Translations under genes and position numbers: made by a program
Shown: in pieces, positions 1 to 9,496 of the stretch
How the letters are laid out: each line of letters opens with the position of its first letter
How positions within the stretch are numbered: the first letter of the stretch is position 1
The notes under the pieces: model-generated
The model's input: only the letters and a program-made list of their open reading frames with translations
Told to the model about the DNA's origin: nothing
Databases searched by the model: none
Origin: Streptococcus parasanguinis
GTDB taxonomy: Bacteria; Bacillota; Bacilli; Lactobacillales; Streptococcaceae
Assembly (NCBI RefSeq): GCF_901875555.1
Contig: NZ_CABFMD010000022.1
Location: forward strand, 62,001-126,000
Length of the DNA: 64,000 nucleotides
Reading direction: 5' to 3'

Positions 1-32
1 CCTTCCACTATTCTTGGTACGACGAAAAATAA
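1..32 (+). CDS. gnd: 6-phosphogluconate dehydrogenase, C-terminal end (partial)
   Basis: The first 32 bases read in one frame as FHYSWYDEK followed by TAA, which matches the usual C-terminus of streptococcal Gnd, the decarboxylating enzyme of the oxidative pentose phosphate pathway. The rest of the gene lies outside the window. The identification also rests on the next gene, because gnd directly precedes ritR in pneumococcus. Only nine residues are visible. Confidence 0.75.
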   Translation, partial: FHYSWYDEK

Positions 33-41
33 TCTTGCTCT

Positions 42-740
42 ATGGTCAAACGAGTTCTACTAGTAGAAAATGAGAAGCAAATCGCTCGCTTCATTGATTT
101 GGAACTTCAAAAAGAAGGGTATCAAGTTGATGTTGTCGAGGATGGAAAAGCGGGTCTGGCCTTGATTGCTGCGACTAAATATGATCTGATCTTGTTTAAT
201 TACGATCTGTCAGATATGTCTGGTGAAACATTCGCAGAGGAAATCAGTCAGATCCGCCCAGCTTCTGTTTTGATTGTATTGGATAGCCGCGAAAAAATTG
301 CTGAGCACAAAGAGAGTATTCAGCGCTTTGCCGTTTCCTATATGGTCAAACCCTTTATTATCAGCGATTTGGTCGATAAGATCACAGCCATTTTTAGAGG
401 ACGTGATTATATTGACCAACATTGTAGCCAGATGAAAATCCCAACTGCTTACCGCAATTTGCGCATTGATGTGGAACACCATACCGTCTATCGTGGGAAG
501 GACATGATTAGTTTGACCCGCAGGGAATATGACCTCCTAGCGACTCTGATGGGAAGCAAGGGAGTGGTGACACGAGATCAGTTGTTGGAGAGTGTCTGGA
601 AGTACGAGAGTACGGGTGAGACCAATATTGTCGACGTCTATATCCGTTATCTTCGTGGGAAAATTGATCTACCCGGTCAAAAAAGCTATATAAAGACTGT
701 TCGTGGGATTGGCTATGCCATGCAAGATGCATTAGAATAA
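42..740 (+). CDS. ritR: Orphan response regulator RitR (iron/redox regulator)
   Basis: This is an OmpR-family regulator of 232 aa, with a receiver domain at about residues 3-120 and a winged-helix DNA-binding domain at about 135-230 (VDVYIRYLRGKI). The phosphoacceptor aspartate is replaced by Asn53 (LFN) and Cys128 lies in the interdomain linker (DQHCS). Both are hallmarks of pneumococcal RitR, which is known to sense oxidation through this cysteine and to repress iron uptake. No histidine kinase gene is adjacent, consistent with an orphan regulator. It follows gnd by 9 nt and ends in a strong terminator. Role and partner are inferred from the family; the residues are read from the sequence. 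Confidence 0.93.
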   Translation: MVKRVLLVENEKQIARFIDLELQKEGYQVDVVEDGKAGLALIAATKYDLILFNYDLSDMSGETFAEEISQIRPASVLIVLDSREKIAEHKESIQRFAVSYMVKPFIISDLVDKITAIFRGRDYIDQHCSQMKIPTAYRNLRIDVEHHTVYRGKDMISLTRREYDLLATLMGSKGVVTRDQLLESVWKYESTGETNIVDVYIRYLRGKIDLPGQKSYIKTVRGIGYAMQDALE

Positions 741-742
741 AA

Positions 743-775
743 ACATTCGAACCCTTAGAGGGTTCGAATGTTTTT
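743..775 (+). terminator. Rho-independent terminator after ritR
   Basis: A near-perfect inverted repeat (ACATTCGAACCCT / AGGGTTCGAATGT) with a three-base loop is followed by a T tract directly downstream of the ritR stop codon. Confidence 0.93.
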
Positions 776-784
776 ATGTCTCAA

Positions 785-800
785 GGGAAACGTTTGCGTT
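785..800 (+). promoter_or_regulatory. Upstream cre-like site (CcpA)
   Basis: GGAAACGTTTGCGTT resembles the catabolite-responsive element consensus. It lies about 190 bp before ptsG and upstream of its promoter, so it could act as an auxiliary CcpA site. Confidence 0.5.
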
Positions 801-884
801 AGGAAAGAATAGGTTTTAAAAAGGATTTAGCCTAAAAAAGAGTAAAAAAAAAGATAAAATTTGGAGAAAAAATGAATGTAAGGC

Positions 885-941
885 TTTACAAAAATTTAAA
901 ATATGGTATACTAGAAACAAATTAAGCGCAAACGTTTTCTC
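885..941 (+). promoter_or_regulatory. ptsG promoter with overlapping downstream cre
   Basis: A -35 box TTTACA (885-890) and an extended -10 TGGTATACT (hexamer 907-912) are separated by 16 bp. A cre-like palindrome, GAGAAAACGTTTGCGC on the minus strand, covers 926-941 just past the expected start site. That position suggests CcpA repression by blocking transcription. Confidence 0.75.
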
Positions 942-975
942 AAAAACAAAGCCTTAAGCAATATAAGGAGGTTGA

Positions 976-3171
976 ATGATGAATAAAGGATCATTCAAAA
1001 GTTTATTTAGCTTTGAATTCTGGCAGAAGTTCGGTAAGGCCTTGATGGTCGTTATCGCTGTCATGCCAGCGGCTGGGTTGATGATTTCAATCGGGAAATC
1101 TATCCCTATGATCAACCCGAATTTGTCTCCACTTGTTATTACAGGTGGGATTCTCGAACAAATCGGTTGGGGGGTTATTGGAAACCTTCACATCCTGTTT
1201 GCACTCGCTATCGGTGGTAGCTGGGCCAAAGAACGTGCAGGGGGTGCCTTTGCAGCTGGTCTCTCATTTATCTTGATTAACCGTATTACCGGTGCAGTTT
1301 TCGGAGTGACATCTGCAATGTTAGCTGATAAAGCTGCAACGGTTCACACAATCTTCGGTGGATCAATTAAAGTTGCGGATTACTTTATCAGTGTTCTTGA
1401 AGCACCAGCTCTTAATATGGGGGTATTTGTAGGGATTATCTCAGGTTTTGTTGGAGCAACAGCCTTTAATAAATACTACAACTACCGTAAACTCCCAGAA
1501 GCCCTTTCTTTCTTCAATGGGAAACGCTTTGTACCATTCGTTGTTATCGTCCGTTCAGCTGCTACAGCCTTGGTTTTGGCAGCCTTGTGGCCAGTAGTCC
1601 AATCAGGAATTAATGGATTTGGTGTTTGGATCGCCAACTCACAAACCACTGCCCCAGTATTGGCACCATTCTTGTTCGGTACCTTGGAACGTCTTCTCTT
1701 GCCATTTGGTCTTCACCACATGTTGACCATTCCAATCAACTATACTCAATTGGGTGGTAGCTACCAAGTACTTACAGGTGCTGCCAAAGGAACAACAGTA
1801 TTTGGACAAGATCCACTTTGGTTGGCTTGGGTAACAGACCTTGTTAACTTGAAGAAAGCAGATCCTAGTCAGTATCAACACTTGCTTAAAGCATACGTAC
1901 CAGCTCGTTTCAAAGTTGGTCAAATGATCGGATCATTTGGTATCTTGATGGGGGTTGTGGTGGCTATCTACCGCAATGTGGACCCAGATAAAAAAGAAAA
2001 ATACAAAGGGATGCTTGTTGCAACTGCTCTTGCAACCTTCTTGACAGGTGTTACAGAACCAATTGAATACATGTTCATGTTCATTGCAACACCATTGTAC
2101 TTGATCTACGCCTTTGTTCAAGGTGCTGCCTTTGCAATGGCTGACTTGGTTCACCTTCGTGTTCACTCATTCGGTTCCATCGAATTCTTGACACGTACTC
2201 CAATGGCCATCAACGCTGGTTTGGCACTAGATATCTTTAACTTTGTATGGGTAACAGTCCTCTTTGGATTTATCATGTACTTCATTGCCAACTTCATGAT
2301 TAAGAAATTCAATTATGCGACTCCAGGACGTAATGGAAACTACGAACAAAATGATGATGCCCCTTCAGGAGATGGTGCAACAGCTGGAGCTACTACAAGC
2401 TCAGCAAGCTCACAAGTGATTAACATCATCAACCTTCTTGGTGGACGTGCCAATATCGTAGATGTTGACGCATGTATGACTCGTCTTCGTGTAACCGTTA
2501 AGGACGCTGAAAAAGTCGGTACTGAAGAACAATGGAAAGCAGAAGGAGCTATGGGCCTTGTCATGAAAGGACAAGGTGTCCAAGCGATCTACGGACCTAA
2601 AGCTGACGTATTGAAATCTGATATCCAAGACGTTCTTGATTCAGGCGAAGTCATTCCTGGAACACTTCCTAGCCAAATGACAGCAGTTCAAAAGGCTGAA
2701 GCAACCTTTAAAGGGGTGACGGATGAAGTGCATTCCGTTGCAGATGGTGAAGTGATTAACATCGAAGATGTGAAAGATCCTGTATTCTCACAAAAAATGA
2801 TGGGTGACGGATTTGCGGTTGAGCCTGAAAATGGCCACATCGTTTCACCAGTTGCTGGTAAAGTTACTAGCGTCTTCCCAACCAAACATGCCCTTGGTTT
2901 GGTAACAGATAATGGTTTGGAAGTATTGGTTCACATCGGTCTAGATACAGTTAGTCTTGAAGGAAAACCATTCGAGGTTAAAGTTACTGAAGGTCAAACA
3001 GTGGCTGCTGGGGACCTCTTGGTAGAAGCAGACCTTGATGCGATCCGTGAAGCAGGTCGTGAAACTTCAACAATTGTTGTTTTCACAAATGTAGATGCGA
3101 TTAAATCAGTCAAGGTCGAACATACTGGTAAATTGGCTGCAAATGCGCCTGTTGCAACAGTAGAATTATAA
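976..3171 (+). CDS. ptsG: PTS glucose-specific EIICBA component
   Basis: This 731-residue fused phosphotransferase permease imports and phosphorylates glucose using phosphate from HPr. The membrane EIIC domain spans about residues 10-455. The EIIB domain is near 480-555, with phosphocysteine in DACMTRLRV. The EIIA domain covers about 595-725, with the active histidine in VLVHIGLDTV. A Ser/Ala/Thr-rich linker joins C and B. AAGGAGG sits before two consecutive ATGs at 976 and 979; the second has the better spacing. Two cre-like sites upstream point to CcpA control. It is transcribed alone or with the phosphatase-like gene that follows. Substrate specificity is inferred from the family. Confidence 0.92.
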   Translation: MMNKGSFKSLFSFEFWQKFGKALMVVIAVMPAAGLMISIGKSIPMINPNLSPLVITGGILEQIGWGVIGNLHILFALAIGGSWAKERAGGAFAAGLSFILINRITGAVFGVTSAMLADKAATVHTIFGGSIKVADYFISVLEAPALNMGVFVGIISGFVGATAFNKYYNYRKLPEALSFFNGKRFVPFVVIVRSAATALVLAALWPVVQSGINGFGVWIANSQTTAPVLAPFLFGTLERLLLPFGLHHMLTIPINYTQLGGSYQVLTGAAKGTTVFGQDPLWLAWVTDLVNLKKADPSQYQHLLKAYVPARFKVGQMIGSFGILMGVVVAIYRNVDPDKKEKYKGMLVATALATFLTGVTEPIEYMFMFIATPLYLIYAFVQGAAFAMADLVHLRVHSFGSIEFLTRTPMAINAGLALDIFNFVWVTVLFGFIMYFIANFMIKKFNYATPGRNGNYEQNDDAPSGDGATAGATTSSASSQVINIINLLGGRANIVDVDACMTRLRVTVKDAEKVGTEEQWKAEGAMGLVMKGQGVQAIYGPKADVLKSDIQDVLDSGEVIPGTLPSQMTAVQKAEATFKGVTDEVHSVADGEVINIEDVKDPVFSQKMMGDGFAVEPENGHIVSPVAGKVTSVFPTKHALGLVTDNGLEVLVHIGLDTVSLEGKPFEVKVTEGQTVAAGDLLVEADLDAIREAGRETSTIVVFTNVDAIKSVKVEHTGKLAANAPVATVEL

Positions 3172-3191
3172 GAGATGTCGGCAAAGAAAAC

Positions 3192-3222
3192 GAGGTTGGG
3201 GCAGTGTACCCGGCCTCTTGCC
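3192..3222 (+). terminator. Candidate weak terminator after ptsG
   Basis: GAGGTTGGG pairs with CCCGGCCTC through G-T wobbles, but the T tract behind it is poor (TTGCCGTTT). It may allow readthrough into the next gene. Confidence 0.4.
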
Positions 3223-3256
3223 GTTTCTTGATTTGGAGAGAAGGAGAAATCAGGGG

Positions 3257-4069
3257 ATGAAATTTTTAACATTAAATTCCCATAGTTGGATGGAAGAGAA
3301 TGCCCAGCAAAAATTTGAAACCCTCAAGGAACAAATTTTAGAAGCACAATATGATGTGATCTGTTTTCAAGAGGTCAATCAAGAAATGGGCTCAGAAGCA
3401 GTCGAAACGGATGAGTATTATCAAGCCTTGCCATCAGCTGTAGCCATTCACAAGGATCATTTTGTTCGCGTATTGGTTGAGGAGTTGGCTGCTCAAGGTC
3501 TTCACTATTACTGGACTTGGGCCTACAACCATATTGGCTATGATCACCTCAATGAAGGGGTAGCCGTTCTTTCGCGTCAACCTTTGAAGGCGGATGAGAT
3601 ATTGGTCTCCAATATGGATGATCCAACGGACTACCATACGCGTCGGGTGGCCGTTGCCCATACCAGTGTCGATGGAAAAGAGATTGCTGTTGCCAGTGTC
3701 CATCTTTCTTGGTGGGACAAAGGCTTCCAATTTGAGTGGCCACGCATTGAGAAGTACTTCAGCCAAGTAGGTAAACCCTTTATTCTAGCGGGTGATTTCA
3801 ATAATCCTGCTGGTCAAGAAGGCTATGAAACGATTATATCAAGTTCACTTGAACTTCAAGATAGCTTTATTGAAGCTAAAGAAACAAAGGGTACCTATAC
3901 TGTAGGTCCTGGAATTGATGGCTGGACAGACAATCAAATTCCATTGCGGATTGATTACATCTTTGCAAGTCCAGAATGGAACATCCAGCGTCTTTATGTC
4001 ATCTTTGATGGGGAAAATAGACCCCATGTCAGTGACCATTATGGCTTAGAAGCTGAATTATCACTCTAA
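3257..4069 (+). CDS. Endonuclease/exonuclease/phosphatase-fold protein, possible sugar-phosphate phosphatase (MapP-like)
   Basis: A cytosolic 270-residue protein of the metal-dependent EEP superfamily. Visible motifs are CFQEVNQE (metal-binding Glu), SVHLSWWD, LAGDFNN (catalytic Asp-Asn) and the terminal SDHYGLE. The N-terminal pattern MKFLTLNSHSWMEE is like enterococcal maltose-6'-phosphate phosphatase MapP, so a sugar-phosphate phosphatase working beside the glucose PTS is plausible. I chose ATG 3257, preceded by AAGGAG, over an in-frame TTG at 3218 that lies inside the hairpin after ptsG. Substrate is not proven by the sequence. Confidence 0.75.
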   Translation: MKFLTLNSHSWMEENAQQKFETLKEQILEAQYDVICFQEVNQEMGSEAVETDEYYQALPSAVAIHKDHFVRVLVEELAAQGLHYYWTWAYNHIGYDHLNEGVAVLSRQPLKADEILVSNMDDPTDYHTRRVAVAHTSVDGKEIAVASVHLSWWDKGFQFEWPRIEKYFSQVGKPFILAGDFNNPAGQEGYETIISSSLELQDSFIEAKETKGTYTVGPGIDGWTDNQIPLRIDYIFASPEWNIQRLYVIFDGENRPHVSDHYGLEAELSL

Positions 4070-4079
4070 TGTGAACGAA

Positions 4080-4128
4080 GAGTCGAAAGGAAAACGATTT
4101 TATTTAAATCGTCCTTCGACTCTTTTTT
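4080..4128 (+). terminator. Strong terminator
   Basis: A long stem (GAGTCGAAAGGA... / ...TCCTTCGACTC) with an inner ACGATTT/AAATCGT helix is followed by six Ts. Confidence 0.93.
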
Positions 4129-4234
4129 ATGGATCAAAGTGGAGCAGGCATAGGGGATTCTCCTGTTCTTCTGCTTTCTTTACGATTCAGTTTATGGTAA
4201 AATGAAGTGTTAAAACAGTTTAAGGAGGTAGCAA

Positions 4235-4708
4235 ATGCGTTGTCCAAAATGTGGTGGAAGTAAGTCTAGTGTGGTGGATAGTCGACAAGCTGAAGATGGG
4301 AATACCATCCGTCGTCGCAGGGAATGCGAAGAATGCCATTATCGCTTTACTACCTACGAACGTGTAGAAGAACGGACTCTAGTAGTTGTCAAAAAGGATG
4401 GGACACGCGAGCAATTTTCTCGTGATAAAATCTTTAATGGCATTATCCGCTCGGCTCAAAAACGGCCTGTTTCTAGTGATGAAATCGAAGAAATTGTAAA
4501 CCGGATTGAACAAAAGGTTCGCAGCCAAAGTGATAATGAAATCAACAGTGAGTATATTGGTTCTTTAGTCATGGATGAGTTGGCAGATCTGGATGAGATC
4601 ACCTATGTCCGTTTTGCTAGTGTTTACCGGAGTTTCAAGGATGTCGGTGAGTTAGAGACTCTCTTGAAACAAATCACGAAGGGAACCAAGAAGAAAAAGG
4701 AAAAATAG
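4235..4708 (+). CDS. nrdR: Transcriptional repressor NrdR
   Basis: NrdR represses ribonucleotide reductase genes in response to dATP/ATP. The 157-residue protein has an N-terminal zinc ribbon with CPKC and CEEC pairs (residues 3-6 and about 31-34) and an ATP-cone domain at about 49-139, with [16 protein letters not shown] at its start. AAGGAGG lies 4 nt before the ATG, and an extended -10 TGGTAAAAT is at 4195-4203. It leads a cluster with dnaB and dnaI, linking dNTP supply to replication initiation. Length and domains fit the family exactly. Confidence 0.97.
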   Translation: MRCPKCGGSKSSVVDSRQAEDGNTIRRRRECEECHYRFTTYERVEERTLVVVKKDGTREQFSRDKIFNGIIRSAQKRPVSSDEIEEIVNRIEQKVRSQSDNEINSEYIGSLVMDELADLDEITYVRFASVYRSFKDVGELETLLKQITKGTKKKKEK

Positions 4709-5887
4709 ATGAAGCCCAATACGCCTTTCGCATTTTTAAAAAATAATCTTCTTCCACCGGCAGGGGCTGCATTGGAGCAGTATTACCTACCTATTTTGGA
4801 GACGGATACGGTAGCGGTTTATCGGTATCTACTCGCCTCTTATGATCAGGGTGAAAAACAATATTTACTGGCACAAATCCTCAATCACTTGAATATAGGA
4901 TTTCCACAATTGCTACTAGCCTTTGATCGTTTAATTGCCATGGGTTTACTCGATCTCTATGAGGAAGAAGTTGGGATCACCATTCAATTACATGCTCCTC
5001 TTGAGGCCGAATCCTTTTTTTCAAATGCTGTTTTTAAACGCTTGCTTGAAAAGAAAATTGGGGAAAAGGCGGTGGAGGATCTGCTTCCAGCACGCTCTTT
5101 AGGAACTAGACGGCAAGTGTCCTTCTCGCAAGTCTTTGGATTAGACGCTGGTGAGGTGACTGTTGTTCCAAGCAAGAAACAGCAGTTTGATATGGACATG
5201 TTTAAACGAATGATGGGGCGTGATGGACTTCGTTTTGCGGATGAAGGAGAAGCGACTCTGGCCCTCTTTGCCATCGCAGAAGAGCAGCAATGGACCTGGT
5301 ATGAAACCTATCTTTTAGCCAAAGAAACAGCTGTAGAGCGGATTGTCTCTCCAAAGAGAATGAAGCAGAAGTTGGCTCAGTCTAGCCAGGAGCAAGCACG
5401 TATGTCCTATAGCCGTCAGGAAGAAACTATTCTGAGAGAAGCGAAGGCAAAATCCAGCTTACAATTTTTAGCGGAGATTAAGAAGGCGCGCAATGCAAAC
5501 ATTACGCAGAGCGAACGCAAGACGCTATCTAAGTTAGCTGATCTAGGTTTACTAGATGAGGTGATCAACATTATCTTATTGTTGACCTTTAACAAGACCC
5601 AGTCTGCTAATCTGAATGAAAAGTATGCTTTGAAGGTAGGAAATGATTTTTCTTATCAAGGGGTCAACAGTGCGGAACTGGCAATTTTAAAAGTTCGAGA
5701 ACGCCAGAAACAGGCTAAGGTTCAAGGAAACAAGGGGACGAGTCCTACATCAGCCAAGGGCAAGCAAAACAATGTTCCCAAGTGGAGTCAACCACATTAT
5801 CAAAATCAAACCAGTCAAGAAGAAAAGGTGGATCTTGCAAAAGAGAAACAACGCCTGTTAGAAAAACTGAATCAAGGAGGTGAGTAG
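4709..5887 (+). CDS. dnaB: Replication initiation/membrane attachment protein DnaB
   Basis: This is the Firmicutes DnaB (primosome protein, not the helicase), 392 aa, which with DnaD and DnaI loads the replicative helicase at oriC and at restart sites. The gene starts at the base after the nrdR stop, with AAGGAAAAA overlapping the nrdR end as ribosome binding site, so translation is probably coupled. The C-terminal part holds the DnaB/DnaD-like helical region (LADLGLLDEVINIILLLTFN at about 285), followed by a basic, Gln-rich tail. Its position next to dnaI is conserved in streptococci. Confidence 0.92.
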   Translation: MKPNTPFAFLKNNLLPPAGAALEQYYLPILETDTVAVYRYLLASYDQGEKQYLLAQILNHLNIGFPQLLLAFDRLIAMGLLDLYEEEVGITIQLHAPLEAESFFSNAVFKRLLEKKIGEKAVEDLLPARSLGTRRQVSFSQVFGLDAGEVTVVPSKKQQFDMDMFKRMMGRDGLRFADEGEATLALFAIAEEQQWTWYETYLLAKETAVERIVSPKRMKQKLAQSSQEQARMSYSRQEETILREAKAKSSLQFLAEIKKARNANITQSERKTLSKLADLGLLDEVINIILLLTFNKTQSANLNEKYALKVGNDFSYQGVNSAELAILKVRERQKQAKVQGNKGTSPTSAKGKQNNVPKWSQPHYQNQTSQEEKVDLAKEKQRLLEKLNQGGE

Positions 5888-6787
5888 ATGGAAAGTGTAG
5901 GTCAAACCATGTCTCACATGAATCGTGCGCGTCAATTTAACTATGAGGATTTGGTCGCACAGATCTTGGCAGACCAAGAAGTTGCGGCTTTTATCAAGGA
6001 CAGGTCTTTGTCTCAACAAGAAATTCATCGTAGTATTTCAAAGTTTAATCAATACATCAGTGAGCGCAACCGTTTCTTATTGGGAGATCCGGATTATATT
6101 GCCAAAGGTTATAAGCCCATCCTCACCATGAATGAAGGATATGCGGATGTCGCTTATGAGGAGACACCAGAGTTAATCGAAGCCCAAAAACGTGCTGCAA
6201 TCAACCAACGTCTGAACTTGATCAATCTCCCTTCAACCTTGAAAGAAGCGAGTCTAGCCAAGGTAGAGCTCGATGATAAGGGACGATTTGTGGCCTTTGA
6301 GGAATTAGCTAATTTTGTAGCTAACTATCCCGAGTATCAAAAGGGAATTTACCTCTATGGTGATTTTGGAGTAGGAAAGAGCTACATGATGGCAGCACTG
6401 GCTCATGATTTATCAGAAAAACGCCAGGCCTCTACCACTCTACTACATTTCCCAAGTTTTGCTATCGATGTCAAAAATGCCATCAGTTCGGGCTTGGTCA
6501 AAGAAACCGTAGATCAGGTGAAAAAAGCCGAAATTTTAATTCTCGATGATATCGGTGCGGAACAGATGTCAGCCTGGGTGCGAGACGAAATCTTACAAGT
6601 GATTCTGCAACACCGGATGCAGGAAAATCTTCCGACCTTCTTTACCTCTAACTTTAATTTTGAAGAGTTGGAACGTCATTTTGCGGCTTCGCGCAATGGA
6701 GATGAAACCTGGCAGGCCAAACGTGTCATGGAGCGCGTGAAATTTTTAGCCAAGGAAATCCACTTGGAAGGAGTCAATCGCCGATGA
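5888..6787 (+). CDS. dnaI: Primosomal helicase loader DnaI
   Basis: A AAA+ ATPase of 299 aa that loads the replicative DNA helicase. Walker A is GDFGVGKSY near residue 160 and Walker B is ILILDDIGAE near 220. The N-terminal about 110 residues form the helicase-interacting domain. CAAGGAGGTGAGTAG just before the ATG gives a strong ribosome binding site inside the end of dnaB. The gene overlaps the next one by four bases (ATGA). Confidence 0.96.
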   Translation: MESVGQTMSHMNRARQFNYEDLVAQILADQEVAAFIKDRSLSQQEIHRSISKFNQYISERNRFLLGDPDYIAKGYKPILTMNEGYADVAYEETPELIEAQKRAAINQRLNLINLPSTLKEASLAKVELDDKGRFVAFEELANFVANYPEYQKGIYLYGDFGVGKSYMMAALAHDLSEKRQASTTLLHFPSFAIDVKNAISSGLVKETVDQVKKAEILILDDIGAEQMSAWVRDEILQVILQHRMQENLPTFFTSNFNFEELERHFAASRNGDETWQAKRVMERVKFLAKEIHLEGVNRR

Positions 6788-7497
6788 ATGAAACCATCCG
6801 TTTAATGAAATCTCATTTTTCTGTTCGCCGCTTTAAGGAAGAACCGATTAAAGAAGCCGATCTCAAGGAAATCTTATCAGCTGGGCAGATGGCATCAAGT
6901 TGGAAAAACTTTCAATCTTATTCTGTGATTGTGGTGAAGAGCAAGGAAAAGAAAGAAGCTCTCTACGACTTGCTTCCTCAAGAAGCGATTCGCCAATCAG
7001 CCGTCTTTCTCCTCTTTGTTGGGGATTTAAACCGTGCTGAAAAAGCTGTCAAACTTCATGAGAAGGATTTTCATCCGGAAGGTGTGGATAATTTGTTGAT
7101 CACTTCAGTGGATGCGGCTCTTGCAGCTCAAAATACGCTATTAGCAGCTGAAAGTCTCGGCTATGGTGGAGTCATCATCGGCATGTTGCGCTACTGTTCA
7201 GAGGAAGTTGCAAAACTCTTCCGTCTGCCAGACTATACCTATCCTGTTTTTGGGATTGCCCTCGGAGTACCCAATCAGCAGCATGCGGTGAAACCACGCT
7301 TGCCCTTGGAGCAGGTTGCTTTTGAAGAAGAATACCAAGAACAAGACTTCTCAGTTGTGACTGCCTATGACAAGGTTCAGGCAGATTATGCTGGAGCGCG
7401 TGCAACCGACAGCTGGAGTGAGAGCCTTGCAGCTCAATTTGGCCAACCTGAACAAGAAGAGACCAAAAAACTATTAGAAAAACACAAACTATTATAG
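6784..7497 (+). CDS. NADPH-dependent nitroreductase / flavin reductase family protein
   Basis: A 237-residue FMN-binding nitroreductase-fold enzyme. It has the N-terminal SHFSVRRFKEEPI helix that contacts FMN, a central SVDAALAAQNTLLAAESLGYGGVIIG block, and the family C-terminus with GIALGVPNQQHAVKPRLP, typical of NfsA/FRP-type NADPH oxidoreductases. It starts inside the dnaI stop codon (ATGA), so it is translationally coupled to the replication genes, an association conserved in streptococci without a known functional link. The physiological substrate cannot be told from the sequence. Confidence 0.88.
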   Translation: MNETIRLMKSHFSVRRFKEEPIKEADLKEILSAGQMASSWKNFQSYSVIVVKSKEKKEALYDLLPQEAIRQSAVFLLFVGDLNRAEKAVKLHEKDFHPEGVDNLLITSVDAALAAQNTLLAAESLGYGGVIIGMLRYCSEEVAKLFRLPDYTYPVFGIALGVPNQQHAVKPRLPLEQVAFEEEYQEQDFSVVTAYDKVQADYAGARATDSWSESLAAQFGQPEQEETKKLLEKHKLL

Positions 7498-7555
7498 AAA
7501 TGAAGAGAGGCGTTCTTGAACCGAGGTCTTGCCTTTCATTAGAAAAGAGGAAATC

Positions 7556-8866
7556 ATGGCCCTACCAACTATTGCGATTGTAGGCCGTCCCAACGTCGGA
7601 AAATCGACGCTCTTTAACCGGATTGCCGGTGAGCGGATCTCCATCGTTGAGGATGTAGAAGGAGTCACTCGGGACCGCATTTATGCAACAGCTGAGTGGT
7701 TGAATCGAAAATTTAGTATCATTGATACAGGGGGAATTGATGACGTAGATGCCCCATTTATGGAGCAAATCAAGCATCAGGCAGAAATTGCCATGGACGA
7801 AGCAGATGTCATCGTCTTTGTTGTTTCTGGAAAAGAAGGAATCACGGATGCGGATGAATATGTCACTCGTATCTTGTATAAGACCCATAAACCGGTCATT
7901 CTTGCAGTCAACAAAGTGGATAACCCAGAGATGCGCAATGATATCTATGATTTTTATGCCTTGGGGCTAGGTGAGCCACTACCGGTCTCCTCTGTCCACG
8001 GGATCGGAACTGGGGATGTGCTCGATGCCATCATCGAAAATCTTCCGAATGAAACAGAAAAAGAAAATCCAGATATCATTAAATTTAGCTTGATTGGTCG
8101 TCCAAATGTTGGAAAATCAAGCTTGATCAATGCAATCCTTGGCGAAGACCGTGTGATTGCAAGCCCGGTTGCAGGAACCACACGGGATGCCATTGATACC
8201 CATTTTACGGATGCAGATGGTCAAGAATTTACCATGATCGATACTGCCGGTATGCGCAAGTCAGGTAAAATCTATGAAAACACTGAGAAATATTCTGTTA
8301 TGCGTGCCATGCGTGCCATCGACCGTTCAGATGTGGTTTTGATGGTCATTAATGCCGAAGAAGGAATTCGGGAGTATGATAAGCGGATTGCCGGTTTCGC
8401 CCATGAAGCTGGTAAAGGTATGATCATTGTTGTCAACAAATGGGATACTATTGAAAAAGACAACCATACCATGAAGCAGTGGGAAGAGGACATTCGCGAT
8501 CAATTCCAATACCTTTCTTATGCTCCGATTGTCTTTGTGTCAGCTCTTACCAAACAACGTTTGCACAAGTTGCCAGAGATGATCAAACAGATTAGCGAAA
8601 GTCAAAATACTCGGATTCCTTCAGCTGTCTTGAACGATGTGATTATGGATGCTATTGCCATCAATCCAACGCCGACAGACAAAGGAAAACGCCTCAAGAT
8701 CTTCTATGCGACCCAAGTGGCAACCAAGCCGCCAACTTTTGTGGTCTTTGTCAATGAAGAAGAGCTCATGCACTTCTCTTACCTCCGCTTCTTAGAAAAC
8801 CAAATTCGTAAGGCCTTTGTTTTTGAAGGAACTCCGATCCATTTGATTGCGCGAAAACGGAAGTAG
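7556..8866 (+). CDS. der: Ribosome biogenesis GTPase Der
   Basis: An essential double-GTPase of 436 aa needed for 50S subunit assembly. The two G domains begin at GRPNVGKST (about residues 9-17) and GRPNVGKSS (about 182-190), each with its own DTGG/DTAG motif and NKxD (NKVD, NKWD). A KH-like domain ends in the basic HLIARKRK tail. ATG 7556 is chosen because AGAGG lies in front and the protein then starts [17 protein letters not shown]; an in-frame ATG at 7529 would add nine unusual residues. Confidence 0.98.
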   Translation: MALPTIAIVGRPNVGKSTLFNRIAGERISIVEDVEGVTRDRIYATAEWLNRKFSIIDTGGIDDVDAPFMEQIKHQAEIAMDEADVIVFVVSGKEGITDADEYVTRILYKTHKPVILAVNKVDNPEMRNDIYDFYALGLGEPLPVSSVHGIGTGDVLDAIIENLPNETEKENPDIIKFSLIGRPNVGKSSLINAILGEDRVIASPVAGTTRDAIDTHFTDADGQEFTMIDTAGMRKSGKIYENTEKYSVMRAMRAIDRSDVVLMVINAEEGIREYDKRIAGFAHEAGKGMIIVVNKWDTIEKDNHTMKQWEEDIRDQFQYLSYAPIVFVSALTKQRLHKLPEMIKQISESQNTRIPSAVLNDVIMDAIAINPTPTDKGKRLKIFYATQVATKPPTFVVFVNEEELMHFSYLRFLENQIRKAFVFEGTPIHLIARKRK

Positions 8867-8889
8867 GGAATATACGAAAAATAACTGTT

Positions 8890-9336
8890 TTGATAAAATT
8901 TTTGGTTATTAGCCTCATCATTGTTTTCTTAACAGCCTGTCAATCAACGCGTCAAGAAAAATATTATAGTTCGATGAAAGACGGTGATGAGACGGACTAT
9001 TCTAACTGTAAAAAACAATGAAATTTTTAAGATTGAATCCTGGAAAGAACTATCTGATATTGAAGCTTCTGATTCATTGGCATTTAACTCGGCCAAGGAT
9101 AGTTTGATTGAAAATTATGGTCATATAAAGGGAATGGACTATTTTGTGGAAAAATCCAAGTCAGGCCATTTGCAGATCCATATAGTGACAGATTTTTCAA
9201 AATTGGACCTAAAAACTTGGAATAAAGATTTTAAACGAATAAGAAATTGAAGGACTTAACTGATTATTCAAAAAAATTGGAAGATAATGGAGCTGTCAGA
9301 ACCAATAAATTTTCTAAATATATTAAACAACGATAA
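8890..9336 (+). pseudogene. Decayed small lipoprotein gene (two frameshifts)
   Basis: One frame reads as a lipoprotein signal, MIKFLVISLIIVFLTACQS, with lipobox LTAC, then stops in a short Lys-rich stretch. The +1 frame takes over near 8990 (RTILTVKNNEIFKIESWKEL...) and runs to 9250, and the first frame resumes near 9241 (KKLKDLTDYSKKLEDNGAV...) to TAA at 9334. Two compensating indels in a former lipoprotein of about 145 aa explain this. The only start in frame is TTG 8890; ATA at 8872 may be a mutated ATG, because AGTAGGGA stands just before it. Function unknown; the piece 8984-9250 could still be translated from GTG. Confidence 0.65.
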
Positions 9337-9405
9337 AAAAGACTTTTTGTTGACTATAAATAGGTTTACAAGGAGACCTTTCTTAGTTATGAAATCAGTT
9401 GAAAG

Positions 9406-9434
9406 GCTGGGACAATCTTGTCTCAGCTTTTTTT
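9406..9434 (+). terminator. Terminator
   Basis: GCTGGGACA and TGTCTCAGC form a stem with one wobble pair and are followed by seven Ts. Confidence 0.9.
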
Positions 9435-9496
9435 ATCTAAAATGTGCTAAAATCCTTTCAAGATGATGACTATCTTTTCCTATTTTTCTATAGTTA

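Noticed and set aside
508..732. Long minus-strand open frames inside ritR
   Set aside because: They are shadows of a well-supported gene, with no ribosome binding site or sensible protein content.
9031..9336. Treating 8984-9250 as an independent 88-residue gene
   Set aside because: The lipoprotein signal just upstream and the matching continuation downstream in another frame make a frameshifted single gene more likely, although translation of this piece is not excluded.
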